Shown here one piece after another: positions 24,919 to 33,859 of a stretch of DNA of 64,000 nt (position 1 is its first letter; the number at the start of each line of letters is the position of its first letter). The notes beneath the pieces were generated by a model that worked only from the letters and a program-made list of their open reading frames with translations, ran no database searches and was not told where the DNA came from. The translations under genes were made by a program, and so were the position numbers. Source of the DNA: Actinopolymorpha alba DSM 45243 (GTDB lineage Bacteria > Actinomycetota > Actinomycetes > Propionibacteriales > Actinopolymorphaceae); the NCBI RefSeq assembly GCF_000373925.1, contig NZ_KB892755.1, forward strand, positions 1 through 64,000. Direction: 5' to 3'.

Positions 24919-26325
24919 TCATGAGGTCGACCGAAGCCGGTCGGCCACCGTCTTGGTGCGCGCGGCAAGGACGTCGAAACCGATCCCGTCGAAGCCCGCG
25001 AGGGTCGAGGCGAGCCGGTTGTCCAGGGGGCTGATCCACGACTGAGGAAGTGCCCGCGCCCCGGTGAGTGCCCCGACGATCGAGCCGACGGTCGCGCCGT
25101 TGGAGTCGGTGTCCCAGCCACCGCTCACCGCGTGGGTGATGCTCGCGGAGTAGTCGCCGTCGCCGTACGCCAGTGCCGCGACGACCAGCGCGGTGTTGTT
25201 CAGGACATGGACCCAGTGCAGGTTGCCGTAGCGTTCCGCGATGGCGTCAACGGCGTCCTCGAAGTCGGCATGGGTGGCCGGCAGATCGCGGGCGAAGCGC
25301 ACCGCCTCCGCGTACCTCGACTGTGGGGGTACGACGTCGAGCGCCGCATCGAGCACCTCGTCCACGCGGTCAGCCACCAGTGCCGCGGCGCTCGCGGCCG
25401 CGACGAACATCTCGCCGTACACGCCGTTGCCGGTGTGGGTGAGCACCGCGTCGCGCCAGGCGAGTCGCGCCGCTCTGGCCGGATCGCCGGGTGCGGCCCA
25501 GCCGAAGACGTCGCCGCGGATCTGGGCGCCGATCCACTCCTGGAACGGATTGCGGACCCGCGCGCACCGCTGAGGCGGGTATCCAAGCAGGAGGTTGCGG
25601 TAGGCGACCCGCTCGGCGGTGAAAACCCGACCCGCGGGTAGCGCCTCGAGCCAGCGCTGCGCGATGTCCTCGGTCGTAACGGACGCACCATGGTCTTCGA
25701 GCAGCGCGAGGTTGAGCAGCGGGAAGTTCAGGTCGTCGTCCTCGGGCATGCCCGCGATGTTCTCGACGAGTGACGTTGGCGCGCTGCGCCGATTCCATGG
25801 CCAGCGGGCCGCGACCTCAGCCGGCAGATCACGTTCAGTGAAGTACGCATGTAACGGCCAGCGCCCCTGCGACTGAAGGATCTCCCGGATGCCCCGGCGG
25901 GGGATCTTCTCGACCGGCTTGCCCAGCAGGCAGCCAGCCGCGCGGCCGAGCCACGCACCGTGGTACCGATCCATCGACGGGGCGCCCGGCGACGGGGACG
26001 CGGCAGCCGGTGCGGCCGGTGCCGCGGGCGCGGCCGATGCGGAGTCCCGGAGCGCGGGGGCGAGGTGGGCGATCTCCGGCAGGTCGGTGGGTTCGCGGTC
26101 GGCGTACGGCGATGGGAGGGCGTCGAGCTCGTCGAGGAGCCGCTCGGCCAGCGCCCGCAGCTCCGCCGAGAACGGCAGGTCCGATGCGCCGGCATGGAGG
26201 GGACGGGGGTCGCCGCCGGCGTCGACCCATTGCGCGCGCAGGGCCGCCACGTCGAGGCGAGCGAGTTCAGCCCGGTGGAGCGCGTGCCCCACCAGATCCG
26301 GCGGCTGGATCCAGGTCAGTCTCAT
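24919..26325 (-). CDS. ADP-ribosylglycohydrolase family protein, paralog 1 (long)
   Basis: The 468-aa protein has a unique N-terminal part of about 115 residues ending in an Ala/Pro/Ser linker, then the all-helical DraG/ARH-type domain. The usual GDxxG motif is replaced by GCLLGKPVEK (131-140). The metal-site aspartates appear as MPEDDDLN (193-200) and GWDTDSNG (403-410), giving a likely binuclear Mg/Mn centre. Relatives hydrolyse N- or O-glycosidic bonds to ADP-ribose, but many bacterial members have unknown small-molecule substrates. ATG 26325 overlaps the stop of paralog 2 (TGATG). Confidence 0.85.
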   Translation of the reverse strand: MRLTWIQPPDLVGHALHRAELARLDVAALRAQWVDAGGDPRPLHAGASDLPFSAELRALAERLLDELDALPSPYADREPTDLPEIAHLAPALRDSASAAPAAPAAPAAASPSPGAPSMDRYHGAWLGRAAGCLLGKPVEKIPRRGIREILQSQGRWPLHAYFTERDLPAEVAARWPWNRRSAPTSLVENIAGMPEDDDLNFPLLNLALLEDHGASVTTEDIAQRWLEALPAGRVFTAERVAYRNLLLGYPPQRCARVRNPFQEWIGAQIRGDVFGWAAPGDPARAARLAWRDAVLTHTGNGVYGEMFVAAASAAALVADRVDEVLDAALDVVPPQSRYAEAVRFARDLPATHADFEDAVDAIAERYGNLHWVHVLNNTALVVAALAYGDGDYSASITHAVSGGWDTDSNGATVGSIVGALTGARALPQSWISPLDNRLASTLAGFDGIGFDVLAARTKTVADRLRSTS

Positions 26326-27518
26326 CACGACGCCTGCGCTGGAGCGGTCTCGGACGGCGGGCGCTGAGTGGCGCCCGTCAGCGCGTCGAACGCCGCGTCC
26401 GCAGCCGCGCGGCGGGCCCCGTCCGCCTTCCGGATCGTCTCTGTGGCCTGTACCAGCCGGGCAATCGGCCCCTCCAGGTCGAGGCGGCTTGCCGTACCCA
26501 CCGCCTCGACGAGATCGGCCGGAACCACGTCGCGGCCGCCGAGCGCTCCGGCGATCGCACCGGCCATGGTGGCGATCGAGTCGGAGTCGCGGCCGTAGTT
26601 GACCCCACCCAGAACGGCATCGGTCCACTGTCCGCCGGACAGGACCACCATCCCCAGCGCCACCGGCAACTCCTCGATGGAATGCAGGCGACTTGGTCGG
26701 CGGGCACCGAGGCCCTGGTCCCGGTAGTCGTCGCCGACCGTGTCGAACTCCCGCATCGCCGCTCGCAGAACGCCAGAGGTGATCGCGTCGGTCCAGTGGT
26801 CCGCGGCCTGCGCCGCCTCGACGACCCGCTCGATCGCCGCGCGGGTACCGTCCTTCGCCAACCGCAAGGCGTCGTTGACAACCTGGTCGATGGTGGCGCC
26901 CGGCCGCAGCGCGCTGGCCACTGCGGCCGCCATCACCCCGGCCGCCTCGCGACCGTACGACGTCTGGTGGGCGCCGGCGATGTCGATCGCTTCGGCGTAC
27001 GCTCCATCTGGATCGCCCGCGTTCACCACTCCTACGGGTGCGACGTACATCGCCGCGCCGCAGTTCACCGCGTTGCCGACGCCGCCTTCGCGCGGATCGG
27101 CATGCGCCCAGTTCAGGCGCAGGGCCATGTGCTTCTCGGCGAGGAAGACCCGCTGCAAGGGGAGCGCCATGCTTTCGAGTTCGGGCACCCAGACCGGCGT
27201 ACTGATCATCTTCGGCACCAGGCGTTCGGCCACGTCGTACGCCGTCAGGTGCGCGTTGGCCTCGGCGTACACCTCGATCAGTAGGTTCGTCATCAAGGTG
27301 TCATCCGTCACGTGCCCGTCGCCCTTGTGGTACGGCGCGATCGGGCGTGCCTCGCGCCAGTTGGCGTAGTACGGCGGGACGATCCCCTCCACCCATCCGC
27401 CCCACCGGGCGCGGATCTGGTCGGGGCTCCAGCCCTCGGTGGCTCCGCCCAGGGCGTCGCCGACGGCCGCTCCTAACAGGCATCCAGCAGCACGGTCAAA
27501 GAGGGCTCCCGCTGTCAC
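26325..27518 (-). CDS. ADP-ribosylglycohydrolase family protein, paralog 2
   Basis: The 397-aa canonical member has CLLGAAVGDALGG (13-25), GHVTDDTLMTNLL (68-80) and NYGRDSDSIATMAGAI (307-322), the full set of aspartates that bind the two metal ions. It has a GTG start at 27518 after AAGGA; the frame stays open upstream over paralog 3, but that part is arginine-rich out-of-frame sequence. It is followed by paralog 1 with a TGATG overlap and lies 29 bp after paralog 3. Probably a cytosolic glycohydrolase acting on the compound imported by the adjacent ABC transporter (inference). Confidence 0.87.
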   Translation of the reverse strand: MTAGALFDRAAGCLLGAAVGDALGGATEGWSPDQIRARWGGWVEGIVPPYYANWREARPIAPYHKGDGHVTDDTLMTNLLIEVYAEANAHLTAYDVAERLVPKMISTPVWVPELESMALPLQRVFLAEKHMALRLNWAHADPREGGVGNAVNCGAAMYVAPVGVVNAGDPDGAYAEAIDIAGAHQTSYGREAAGVMAAAVASALRPGATIDQVVNDALRLAKDGTRAAIERVVEAAQAADHWTDAITSGVLRAAMREFDTVGDDYRDQGLGARRPSRLHSIEELPVALGMVVLSGGQWTDAVLGGVNYGRDSDSIATMAGAIAGALGGRDVVPADLVEAVGTASRLDLEGPIARLVQATETIRKADGARRAAADAAFDALTGATQRPPSETAPAQAS

Positions 27519-27547
27519 AGTTGTTCCTTTCGAAGGTCGGGCCGGGC

Positions 27548-28624
27548 TTATGAGGCGAACTCGCCCGAGGACGGCGTGGCCGGTTCCACAACGGTGGGGA
27601 GCCGGGCGGCCAGGTCGATGAGGTCGATGCCGGCGAGGTCGGGCCGGCAGCAGCCGCTGCTCGTCCGGCACCGGTCCACCCAGGCCGCCGGGAGCGCCGC
27701 GAGTCCGCGGGCGGCCCCGATCACGGCGCCGGTGAGGGCCGGGGCTGAGTCCGCGAGTCGTGGGAGGCAGGCCGCGGCGGCGATCGCCTCGGCCGGTCCC
27801 ACGCCGGTCCGCAGCGCCGTCGCTGCCATCGCGCACGCCACCGCGACCGTCTCCGCGGCGGCGACGCCGTAGCTGTAGACGACATCGAGATGGTCGTCGA
27901 GCAAGGCCGCGGCGTCCATCGGCCCGGAGGCGGTCCGGCCGATCTCGCGGGCGCGGCCTACGTTGCGGCCGATCAGGCTCAGCTCCGGCAGGTACGCCTG
28001 GGCGAGGTCGAGGGCCGCGTCGAGTTCGGTCCCTCCGACACAGGCCGCGACGAGCGCCGCGACCGCCTTCGCCGCGTGTACGCCGTCCTCAGCGTTGGTC
28101 ACCTCGGCATCCCAGCCGGCAAGCTCGGCGGCGCGTTCGGGGCTGCTCGCGTAGACCCCGAACGTCACCGCGCGGACCGCGGCCGCATCGTCGAAGTGGT
28201 GCGGATTGTGCTGTCCGGTCAGCGGAATCTCGCGGCCGCGTACGAGCGCGTCGGCGGCCGTGGCGACGCTGATCCGACCACGGGGCAGGGTTCCTTCCCG
28301 GGCCGCCGCGCGCCACTGCTGGTGGACGCAATCCCGGGTGGGGTGGGGGCCGAGGGCCAGCAGCCACTGCGCGGTCCACACCACCCAGTCGGTGTCGTCG
28401 GCGGGTCCAAGGTGAAGGGGTGCCGTGGGCTGATTGAGGGCGAAGGGCACCGGGAGGGTGGTGACCTCCGCGTCTTCGGCAAAGGTGTCGAGCTCGCGGC
28501 GGATCCGGCGGGTCCAGGCCGGTAGCAGGAGGGAACGATGCTGACGCGCTGGCCAGCCGGCGGCATCGCCGACAGCGAGGCCCACCAGTGCGCCGGACCG
28601 GCGTTCCGCAAGCGCGGCGCTCAT
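27548..28624 (-). CDS. ADP-ribosylglycohydrolase family protein, paralog 3 (degenerate metal site)
   Basis: The 358-aa member has an intact GLAVGDAAGW (15-24) and an altered second motif GPADDTDWVVW (73-83). The C-terminal motif, normally GxDTDT or GRDSDS, reads LADSAPALTGAVIGAARG, so one or two metal-binding aspartates are missing. It may be a regulatory or structural partner of the intact paralogs or have a changed mechanism. ATG 28624 overlaps the stop of paralog 4 (ATGA), so the two are coupled. The end SGCCRPDLAGID carries two neighbouring cysteines. Confidence 0.82.
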   Translation of the reverse strand: MSAALAERRSGALVGLAVGDAAGWPARQHRSLLLPAWTRRIRRELDTFAEDAEVTTLPVPFALNQPTAPLHLGPADDTDWVVWTAQWLLALGPHPTRDCVHQQWRAAAREGTLPRGRISVATAADALVRGREIPLTGQHNPHHFDDAAAVRAVTFGVYASSPERAAELAGWDAEVTNAEDGVHAAKAVAALVAACVGGTELDAALDLAQAYLPELSLIGRNVGRAREIGRTASGPMDAAALLDDHLDVVYSYGVAAAETVAVACAMAATALRTGVGPAEAIAAAACLPRLADSAPALTGAVIGAARGLAALPAAWVDRCRTSSGCCRPDLAGIDLIDLAARLPTVVEPATPSSGEFAS

Positions 28625-29634
28625 GCGCGTCCTTCCAAACGAGGCGTCGTGGATCTCAGTCCTGCCGTCACCAGCCGCTCGGCCAGCTCGTCCATCCGCT
28701 GACCAGCGACGACCTCGCCGAGGCACCGTCCCCTCACCACCCCGGCGGCGCGCCGCCAGTCCGCCGGGATCACCGACTCTCCCCCGAACGCACCGCTGAG
28801 CGCGCCGGCGATGGCAGCGGTCGTATCGGCATCCCGGCCCATGGCGACGGCACCCGTCACCGCTCGCCGGAACTCGCCGTCCGCCCGCAGGAACGCCGCG
28901 AACGCCAGCCCCAGTGCCTCCGGGCCGAGATCAGTCCACGGGTAGCGCCGCGTGACGAGGGCGTCCAAGATCTGCTCGGCGGACCAGGACCCGGCTGCGG
29001 CGTGCATCGCCGTACCCAATCCGGCCGCCGTCCACGACGTGGCCGGAACAGCGGCGAGCGCGTAGTCAGTCGCGGTCCGCGGATCAGCGCCGCCCATCAA
29101 TGCCGCGACCGCGGCGGCGACCGCCGCACCAGCATGAACGCCTTCGCCGCTGTGGCTGACCGAACCATCAATGCGGGCCAACTTCGCCGCCGTGCCGGGG
29201 TCACCTGGCGCGAAGACGCCGTACACCGCCGCCCGCATGGCGAGTCCGTCGCTCCATCCGTGCAGGTGCTGGCCGGTGTCTGGTGGTTGCAGGCCGGCCA
29301 GCAGGTTGACGATGGTCCCGAGTTCGCTGAAACCCGCGCCGGGAAAGCCACCCTGGCGGCCAACCAGGTGCTGGCGGTAGGCGTCAGCGATGTGCGCGGC
29401 CGACAGAGAATGCCCGTGTTCGAGGAGCAACAGCGCACTGAACGCGGCGTACTCCGTGTCGTCAGTGCCGCTCGGCTGCTCGGTAAGGAAGCCGGTGATC
29501 TCGCCCCAACGCTCGCGGATCGCCTGCGCTGTCATGTTCTCCGCTGGTGCGCCCATGGCGTCGCCGACGGCCAGACCGAGCAGGCAGCCACGAGCCCGCC
29601 TATGGGCGTCAGGTATGGATACCTGCTCGGTCAT
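28621..29634 (-). CDS. ADP-ribosylglycohydrolase family protein, paralog 4
   Basis: The 337-aa canonical DraG/ARH-type protein has GCLLGLAVGDAMGAP (16-30), SGTDDTEYAAF (55-65) and AVAMGRDADTTAAIAGAL with all expected aspartates. ATG 29634 is preferred over GTG 29646 because GAGG sits six to seven bases upstream. It is the first of the four paralogs, 40 bp after the ABC binding-protein gene and coupled to paralog 3. The set of four diverged members in one operon suggests cooperation on one complex substrate or on several related ones. Confidence 0.87.
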   Translation of the reverse strand: MTEQVSIPDAHRRARGCLLGLAVGDAMGAPAENMTAQAIRERWGEITGFLTEQPSGTDDTEYAAFSALLLLEHGHSLSAAHIADAYRQHLVGRQGGFPGAGFSELGTIVNLLAGLQPPDTGQHLHGWSDGLAMRAAVYGVFAPGDPGTAAKLARIDGSVSHSGEGVHAGAAVAAAVAALMGGADPRTATDYALAAVPATSWTAAGLGTAMHAAAGSWSAEQILDALVTRRYPWTDLGPEALGLAFAAFLRADGEFRRAVTGAVAMGRDADTTAAIAGALSGAFGGESVIPADWRRAAGVVRGRCLGEVVAGQRMDELAERLVTAGLRSTTPRLEGRA

Positions 29635-29674
29635 GGGTGTCCTCACTTCTTACAGGTCGGGGAACCAGGCTCGC

Positions 29675-30970
29675 TCAGCGTTGGTAGCGCTCGAGGATGC
29701 CGTTGCCGTCCTTGACGAGCTTCTGGCCGAGCTGGTCGATCGTGATCCGGTCCTGGAAGTACTCCTGGATGGACGGGTTCGCGATCTTGTTCTTCCACTC
29801 CTCATAGCCCTTGACCGTCTGGAAGGGCGCCTTCTGCAGGAAGGACCCGGACGCGACGGCGACCTCCCAGCCAGGCGTCTTGGTCAGCACTGGGTCGTCA
29901 AGAGCGCCTTGACTGGCCGGCACCATGGCGTCGCCGTTCGCGAGGCGGGCTTGGTTCTTGGGGCTGAGGAAGAACTCCATGAACTTCACGGCTTCTTCGG
30001 GATGCTTGGTGTCAGCCGATACCGAAAGCGTCTGAGGTGCTGCGGCCTGGGTCTGGCTGGTGCCTTTCAGTGCCGGGATCGTGACCCACTCGAAGTCCTT
30101 CGGCGCCTGCTCGATGATCTGTTGGCGGAGCCAGATACCGCTTGGCACCATTGCGAACTTGCCGTCGAAGAACGCGGGAAGGGTGTCGGCGCCGCCCATG
30201 CCGATCGCCTCCGGAGCGGCGATCTTGTCCTTGTAGAGCATGTCGTGGATGCGCTGGAGAACGACCTTCTCCGGTGCGCCGAAGACCGCCTGGGACTTGT
30301 CGTCCTGTTGGGCGAAGAACTTCCCATCGAAGTTGAGGGAGAGGTTGAGGATCCGGTTCGCCGGCGACTTCAAGGCGAACGCCGCGCCGTACCGTCCTTG
30401 CTTCGTCAGCTTCTTCGCATTGGCGGTGAACTCGTCCCAGGTCCAGGGGTCGTCCGGTGCCGGGACCTTGATTCCGGCTTCGTCCAGGAGCTTCTTGTTG
30501 GCGAAGACCACAAAGGCGTCGAGCAGGAATGGCATGCCGTAGACGCCGTCGTCGAAGGTCGCGGTGTCCCAGATCGCGGGCCGGATATCCCTGCGGGTCT
30601 TGTCCGTCAGGTAGTCGTTGAGGTCGAGAAGGTTCCCGCGATCGGCGAAGTCGCGAAGGTACGACGACTCGTAATGAAAGATGTCGGGCGCGGTCCCGCC
30701 TTCAAATCCGGTGACGAGCTGGTCCTGGACGGACCCCCAGTCGCCCTGGACGTACTCCACCTTCACATTCGGGTTGGCCTTGTTCCATTCCGCCACGATC
30801 TCCTTGTTGGCGGCGATGGACTCAGGCTGGAACGCCAGACTCTGGAAACGCAGCGAGATGGGTTCCTTCGGGGAGCCCGCCTCATTGGTGCCGGAGCCGG
30901 CGCCGCAACCGGCGGCGATGAGAGCGCCGGCGGCGACAAGTGCGGCGGCAGCGCGGACGCGGTGTCGCAT
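29675..30970 (-). CDS. carbohydrate ABC transporter substrate-binding lipoprotein (family 1)
   Basis: The 431-aa lipoprotein has signal peptide and lipobox LIAAGC (Cys22), then a family 1 extracellular solute-binding fold (PNVKVEYVQGDWGSVQDQL, GTAPDIFHYESSYL, YGMPFLLDAFVVFANKKLL, GKFAMVPSGIWLR). AAGGAGGA precedes ATG 30970. It captures a sugar or glycoside for the two permeases encoded upstream. No ATPase gene is present in the locus, as is common for MalEFG-type systems in actinobacteria that share a general MsiK-like ATPase. Confidence 0.9.
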   Translation of the reverse strand: MRHRVRAAAALVAAGALIAAGCGAGSGTNEAGSPKEPISLRFQSLAFQPESIAANKEIVAEWNKANPNVKVEYVQGDWGSVQDQLVTGFEGGTAPDIFHYESSYLRDFADRGNLLDLNDYLTDKTRRDIRPAIWDTATFDDGVYGMPFLLDAFVVFANKKLLDEAGIKVPAPDDPWTWDEFTANAKKLTKQGRYGAAFALKSPANRILNLSLNFDGKFFAQQDDKSQAVFGAPEKVVLQRIHDMLYKDKIAAPEAIGMGGADTLPAFFDGKFAMVPSGIWLRQQIIEQAPKDFEWVTIPALKGTSQTQAAAPQTLSVSADTKHPEEAVKFMEFFLSPKNQARLANGDAMVPASQGALDDPVLTKTPGWEVAVASGSFLQKAPFQTVKGYEEWKNKIANPSIQEYFQDRITIDQLGQKLVKDGNGILERYQR

Positions 30971-31003
30971 TCTTCCTCCTTCAGTAAGGCTTGGGGTGGT
31001 TGC

Positions 31004-31843
31004 TCAGGACTTCACGGCGCCGCTCAGCAGCCCGCTGGTGAGATGACGTTGGATGATCGCGAAGAAGATGAGACTGGGAATGGTCGCGACGAGTGAAGCC
31101 GCCGCGAGTGCTCCCAGCCGGGCTACCCCCTCTGCGCCGATGAACTTCACCAGCGTCAAGGACAGCGTCGACAATTCAGGACTCTTGAGCAGGACCAGCG
31201 CGAAGAAGAACTCATTCCAGGCGGAGACGAACGTGAACAATGCGGTTGCCACGACACCGGGCACCAGCAGCGGTGCGAGGATTTCGCGGATCATCCGGAC
31301 TCGGCTCGCTCCGTCGATGGCGGCGGCTTCTTCGACTTCGATGGGAATGCTCTGGACGTGGCTGCGCAGCATCCACAGCGCGAACGGCATGCTCCACACG
31401 ATGTAAACGATGATCAGGCCCAGGTGGGTGTCGAAGAGCCCGAAATCTCGCACGATCAGAAAGAGCGGGATGATCACGAGAATGAACGGGAAGATCTGGC
31501 TGAGCAGCACCCATACCATCGTCGACTTGCCGACGATGGAGCGATATCGGGCCATCACGTAGGCGCCAGGTACAGCCAGGCCCACCGTGACCAGTGACGA
31601 GACGCCCGCGACATAGAGCGTGTTGAGGATGGAACGCAGGATCGGTTGCTGTTCGAACGCCGTACGGAAGTTCTCCAGCGTCGGGTGGATCGGAATCACC
31701 GTCGGGTCGATCCGGGCGATCTCCTGCGGCGTCTTGAGGGCGGTGGAGATCAGCCACCACAGCGGAAAGGCGAGAAAGACCAGATAGCCGGCCAGGGCGA
31801 GGTACTGCAATGCGCGCCGCGACGGGCTGGTGCGGGTCATCAT
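31004..31843 (-). CDS. carbohydrate ABC transporter permease (MalG type)
   Basis: The 279-aa permease has six predicted helices, the MalG-type loop PTLENFRTAFEQQPILRSI, and coupling motif EEAAAIDGASRVRMIREILAP (about residues 190-210) for the ATPase. It ends SGLLSGAVKS, as usual for the family. Two bases separate it from the MalF-type gene and 33 bp from the binding-protein gene, so the three are one transcription unit. Confidence 0.9.
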   Translation of the reverse strand: MMTRTSPSRRALQYLALAGYLVFLAFPLWWLISTALKTPQEIARIDPTVIPIHPTLENFRTAFEQQPILRSILNTLYVAGVSSLVTVGLAVPGAYVMARYRSIVGKSTMVWVLLSQIFPFILVIIPLFLIVRDFGLFDTHLGLIIVYIVWSMPFALWMLRSHVQSIPIEVEEAAAIDGASRVRMIREILAPLLVPGVVATALFTFVSAWNEFFFALVLLKSPELSTLSLTLVKFIGAEGVARLGALAAASLVATIPSLIFFAIIQRHLTSGLLSGAVKS

Positions 31844-31844
31844 G

Positions 31845-32843
31845 TCAGTCGTCCTCCCGCATCCGGATACGTAGGTAGAACACGACGAAGAGAGCGATCA
31901 CGATCACCATCGCGTTACCAAGAGCCGCCGCGTAGCCGTAGTTGCCGTAGCGGAATGCCTCCTCGTAGGCGAACAGCAGCGGCAGTCTGGTTTCTCCGCC
32001 GGGCCCGCCCTGGGTGAGCACATAGACCAGGCCGAAGGAGTTGAAGTTCCAGATGAAGTCCAGCGTGGTGATTGCCACAATGATGGGGCGCAGGTGGGGC
32101 AGGGTGACAGACCAGAATCTGCGCCAGCTTCCCGCGCCGTCGACGGCCGCCGCCTCGTGCAACTCCTGGCGTACCCCCTGCAGGCCGGCCAGGAGGACCA
32201 CCGTCGTTTGCGGCATCCCAGCCCAGACGGCCACCAGGATGACCGCGGGCAAAGCCAGCTCGGCCGTATTGAGCCAGTCGACATCGCGACTGATAAGCCC
32301 AAGGTCTCCCAGAATGGTGTTGAGGATGCCGGCATTCGGGTGATAGACGAGCCGCCACATGATGCCGATCACGACCGGCGGCATCGCCCAGGGCACCAGT
32401 GCGAGTGTCCGCGCGAGCCACCTCATCCGCAACGGCTCGTTGAGCAGGAGGGCGAGCCCGAAGGCAAGGAAAAACTGCAGGGCCGTTACGGCGACGGCCC
32501 AGATCAGGCCGATCCGGAAGGACGACCAGAAGTACGAATCGCCGAGGAGCTGTGCGTAGTTTTCGAAACCGGTGAAGCTGGTCACGGAGTTCCGGCCGGC
32601 GCGAGCATCGGTGAACCCGAGGTAGATCCCGCGCAGCAGGGGATAAACGCTGAACGCAACGATCGGTAGGAGTGCCGGAATCACCAGGATGAGGCCGTCC
32701 CGGTCGAGCCCGAGAAGCGTACGCCGGCCCGACGGGCGGCCGGACCCGTGCCGACCCGGCGTACGACCGGGTTGACGGCCTGCCGTCCGGCGCCGACCTG
32801 CCTGCGCCGAGGTGCCTTCGGGCACCGTCGTTGACCGGCTCAT
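31845..32843 (-). CDS. carbohydrate ABC transporter permease (MalF/UgpA type)
   Basis: The 332-aa permease has a long Arg/Gly-rich cytoplasmic N-terminus (residues 1-45), six helices starting at LILVIPALLPIVAFSVYPLL, the family segment GFTDARAGRNSVTSFTGFEN and coupling motif HEAAAVDGAGSWRRFWSVTLP. Its start overlaps the LacI-type gene stop by four bases. It forms the translocation pore with the MalG-type protein. Confidence 0.9.
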   Translation of the reverse strand: MSRSTTVPEGTSAQAGRRRTAGRQPGRTPGRHGSGRPSGRRTLLGLDRDGLILVIPALLPIVAFSVYPLLRGIYLGFTDARAGRNSVTSFTGFENYAQLLGDSYFWSSFRIGLIWAVAVTALQFFLAFGLALLLNEPLRMRWLARTLALVPWAMPPVVIGIMWRLVYHPNAGILNTILGDLGLISRDVDWLNTAELALPAVILVAVWAGMPQTTVVLLAGLQGVRQELHEAAAVDGAGSWRRFWSVTLPHLRPIIVAITTLDFIWNFNSFGLVYVLTQGGPGGETRLPLLFAYEEAFRYGNYGYAAALGNAMVIVIALFVVFYLRIRMREDD

Positions 32844-33832
32844 CTGCTGCTCTCCCGAATGTTGAGGGAAGGCTCGACCGCGACGCGAGTGCGTGCGGCG
32901 GCGCGGCCGGCCAGCCGATCGAGCAGCAACTGGGCCGCCAACTGCCCGCGTTGAGCCGCACCGAGGTCGACGCTGGTGAGCGGCGGGTAGGCGGTCGCGG
33001 CCAACTCCGTGTCGTCGATGCCGACCACCTTGACGTCGCGAGGAACGACCCGGCCGGCTTCCCGAAGCGCCTGCATGGCGCCGATCGCGATCCGGTCGTT
33101 CGCGCCAACCAGCCCGTCGATCGGAGTGCCCGCGAGCAGGTCCTTGGTCGCCTCGAGCCCGCCAGCGATGTGGAAGTTGGTGAAGCGTACGAGCTCGTCA
33201 CGTACCGGCAGGCCGGCCGAGCGGAGTCCGTCCACGTAACCGGCGTACCTCGCTGATCCCGGCGTTGTGTCGGCTGGCCCGTTGACCAGGGCAATGTCTC
33301 GGCAGCCGGCAGCCGCGAGGTGCTCGACCGCCAGCCTGGTGCCAGTGCGGGAGTCCGCCCGCACAGCGTCCACGTCCACGGTCTCCGGCAGCGAGCCGAT
33401 GACCACGACCGGGACGGCCGTTTGGGCCAAGGCCGCGAGGTGCCGGTCGGTGACTCGGATGGGGCACAACACCAGACCGTCCACATAATGCTGGTTGAGG
33501 CTTTCCAGGACCTGGATCTCCTCCCCGACGTCTGCGCCGGTGCTGTGCAGCAGAAGGCGATAGCCCGCGCTACGCAGAAGCGGCTGGATCGCTCGCACCA
33601 TCGCCAGGTAGGCCGGGTTGCCGATGTCCTCCATCGCGAACGCGATCTGGCCGGTGTGCCGCGTCTTCAGCGTCTGCGCGGCCGCACTCGGGAGGTAGCC
33701 GACCTGCGCCGCCGCGGCCCGGACCCGCGCGACGGTGTCAGGATTCGAGGTCTGGCCGTTGAGCGCCCGCGACACCGACGAGATCGACACGCCGGCGGCC
33801 TGCGCCACTGTCTTGATCGTCGCGCGCGCCAT
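32840..33832 (-). CDS. LacI-family transcriptional regulator
   Basis: The 330-aa regulator has N-terminal helix-turn-helix and hinge TIKTVAQAAGVSISSVSRAL (residues 5-24) and a sugar-binding core (IAFAMEDIGNPAYLAMVRAI, VDGLVLCPIRVTD, DGLVGANDRIAIGAMQ). ATG 33832 is chosen: AAGGA lies five bases upstream, whereas ATG 33838 would sit on it. It is the first gene of the whole minus-strand locus and lies 28 bp from two perfect LacI-type operators, so it should repress its own operon until an inducer derived from the substrate binds. Confidence 0.92.
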   Translation of the reverse strand: MARATIKTVAQAAGVSISSVSRALNGQTSNPDTVARVRAAAAQVGYLPSAAAQTLKTRHTGQIAFAMEDIGNPAYLAMVRAIQPLLRSAGYRLLLHSTGADVGEEIQVLESLNQHYVDGLVLCPIRVTDRHLAALAQTAVPVVVIGSLPETVDVDAVRADSRTGTRLAVEHLAAAGCRDIALVNGPADTTPGSARYAGYVDGLRSAGLPVRDELVRFTNFHIAGGLEATKDLLAGTPIDGLVGANDRIAIGAMQALREAGRVVPRDVKVVGIDDTELAATAYPPLTSVDLGAAQRGQLAAQLLLDRLAGRAAARTRVAVEPSLNIRESSR

Positions 33833-33859
33833 GGTCATCCTTCCAGGCACCTAGGGGTT

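Noticed and set aside
26010-27284. Long plus-strand frame opposite the glycohydrolase paralogs
   Set aside because: Arg/Gly-rich composition and no family motifs; the minus-strand genes have conserved metal motifs and coupled starts.
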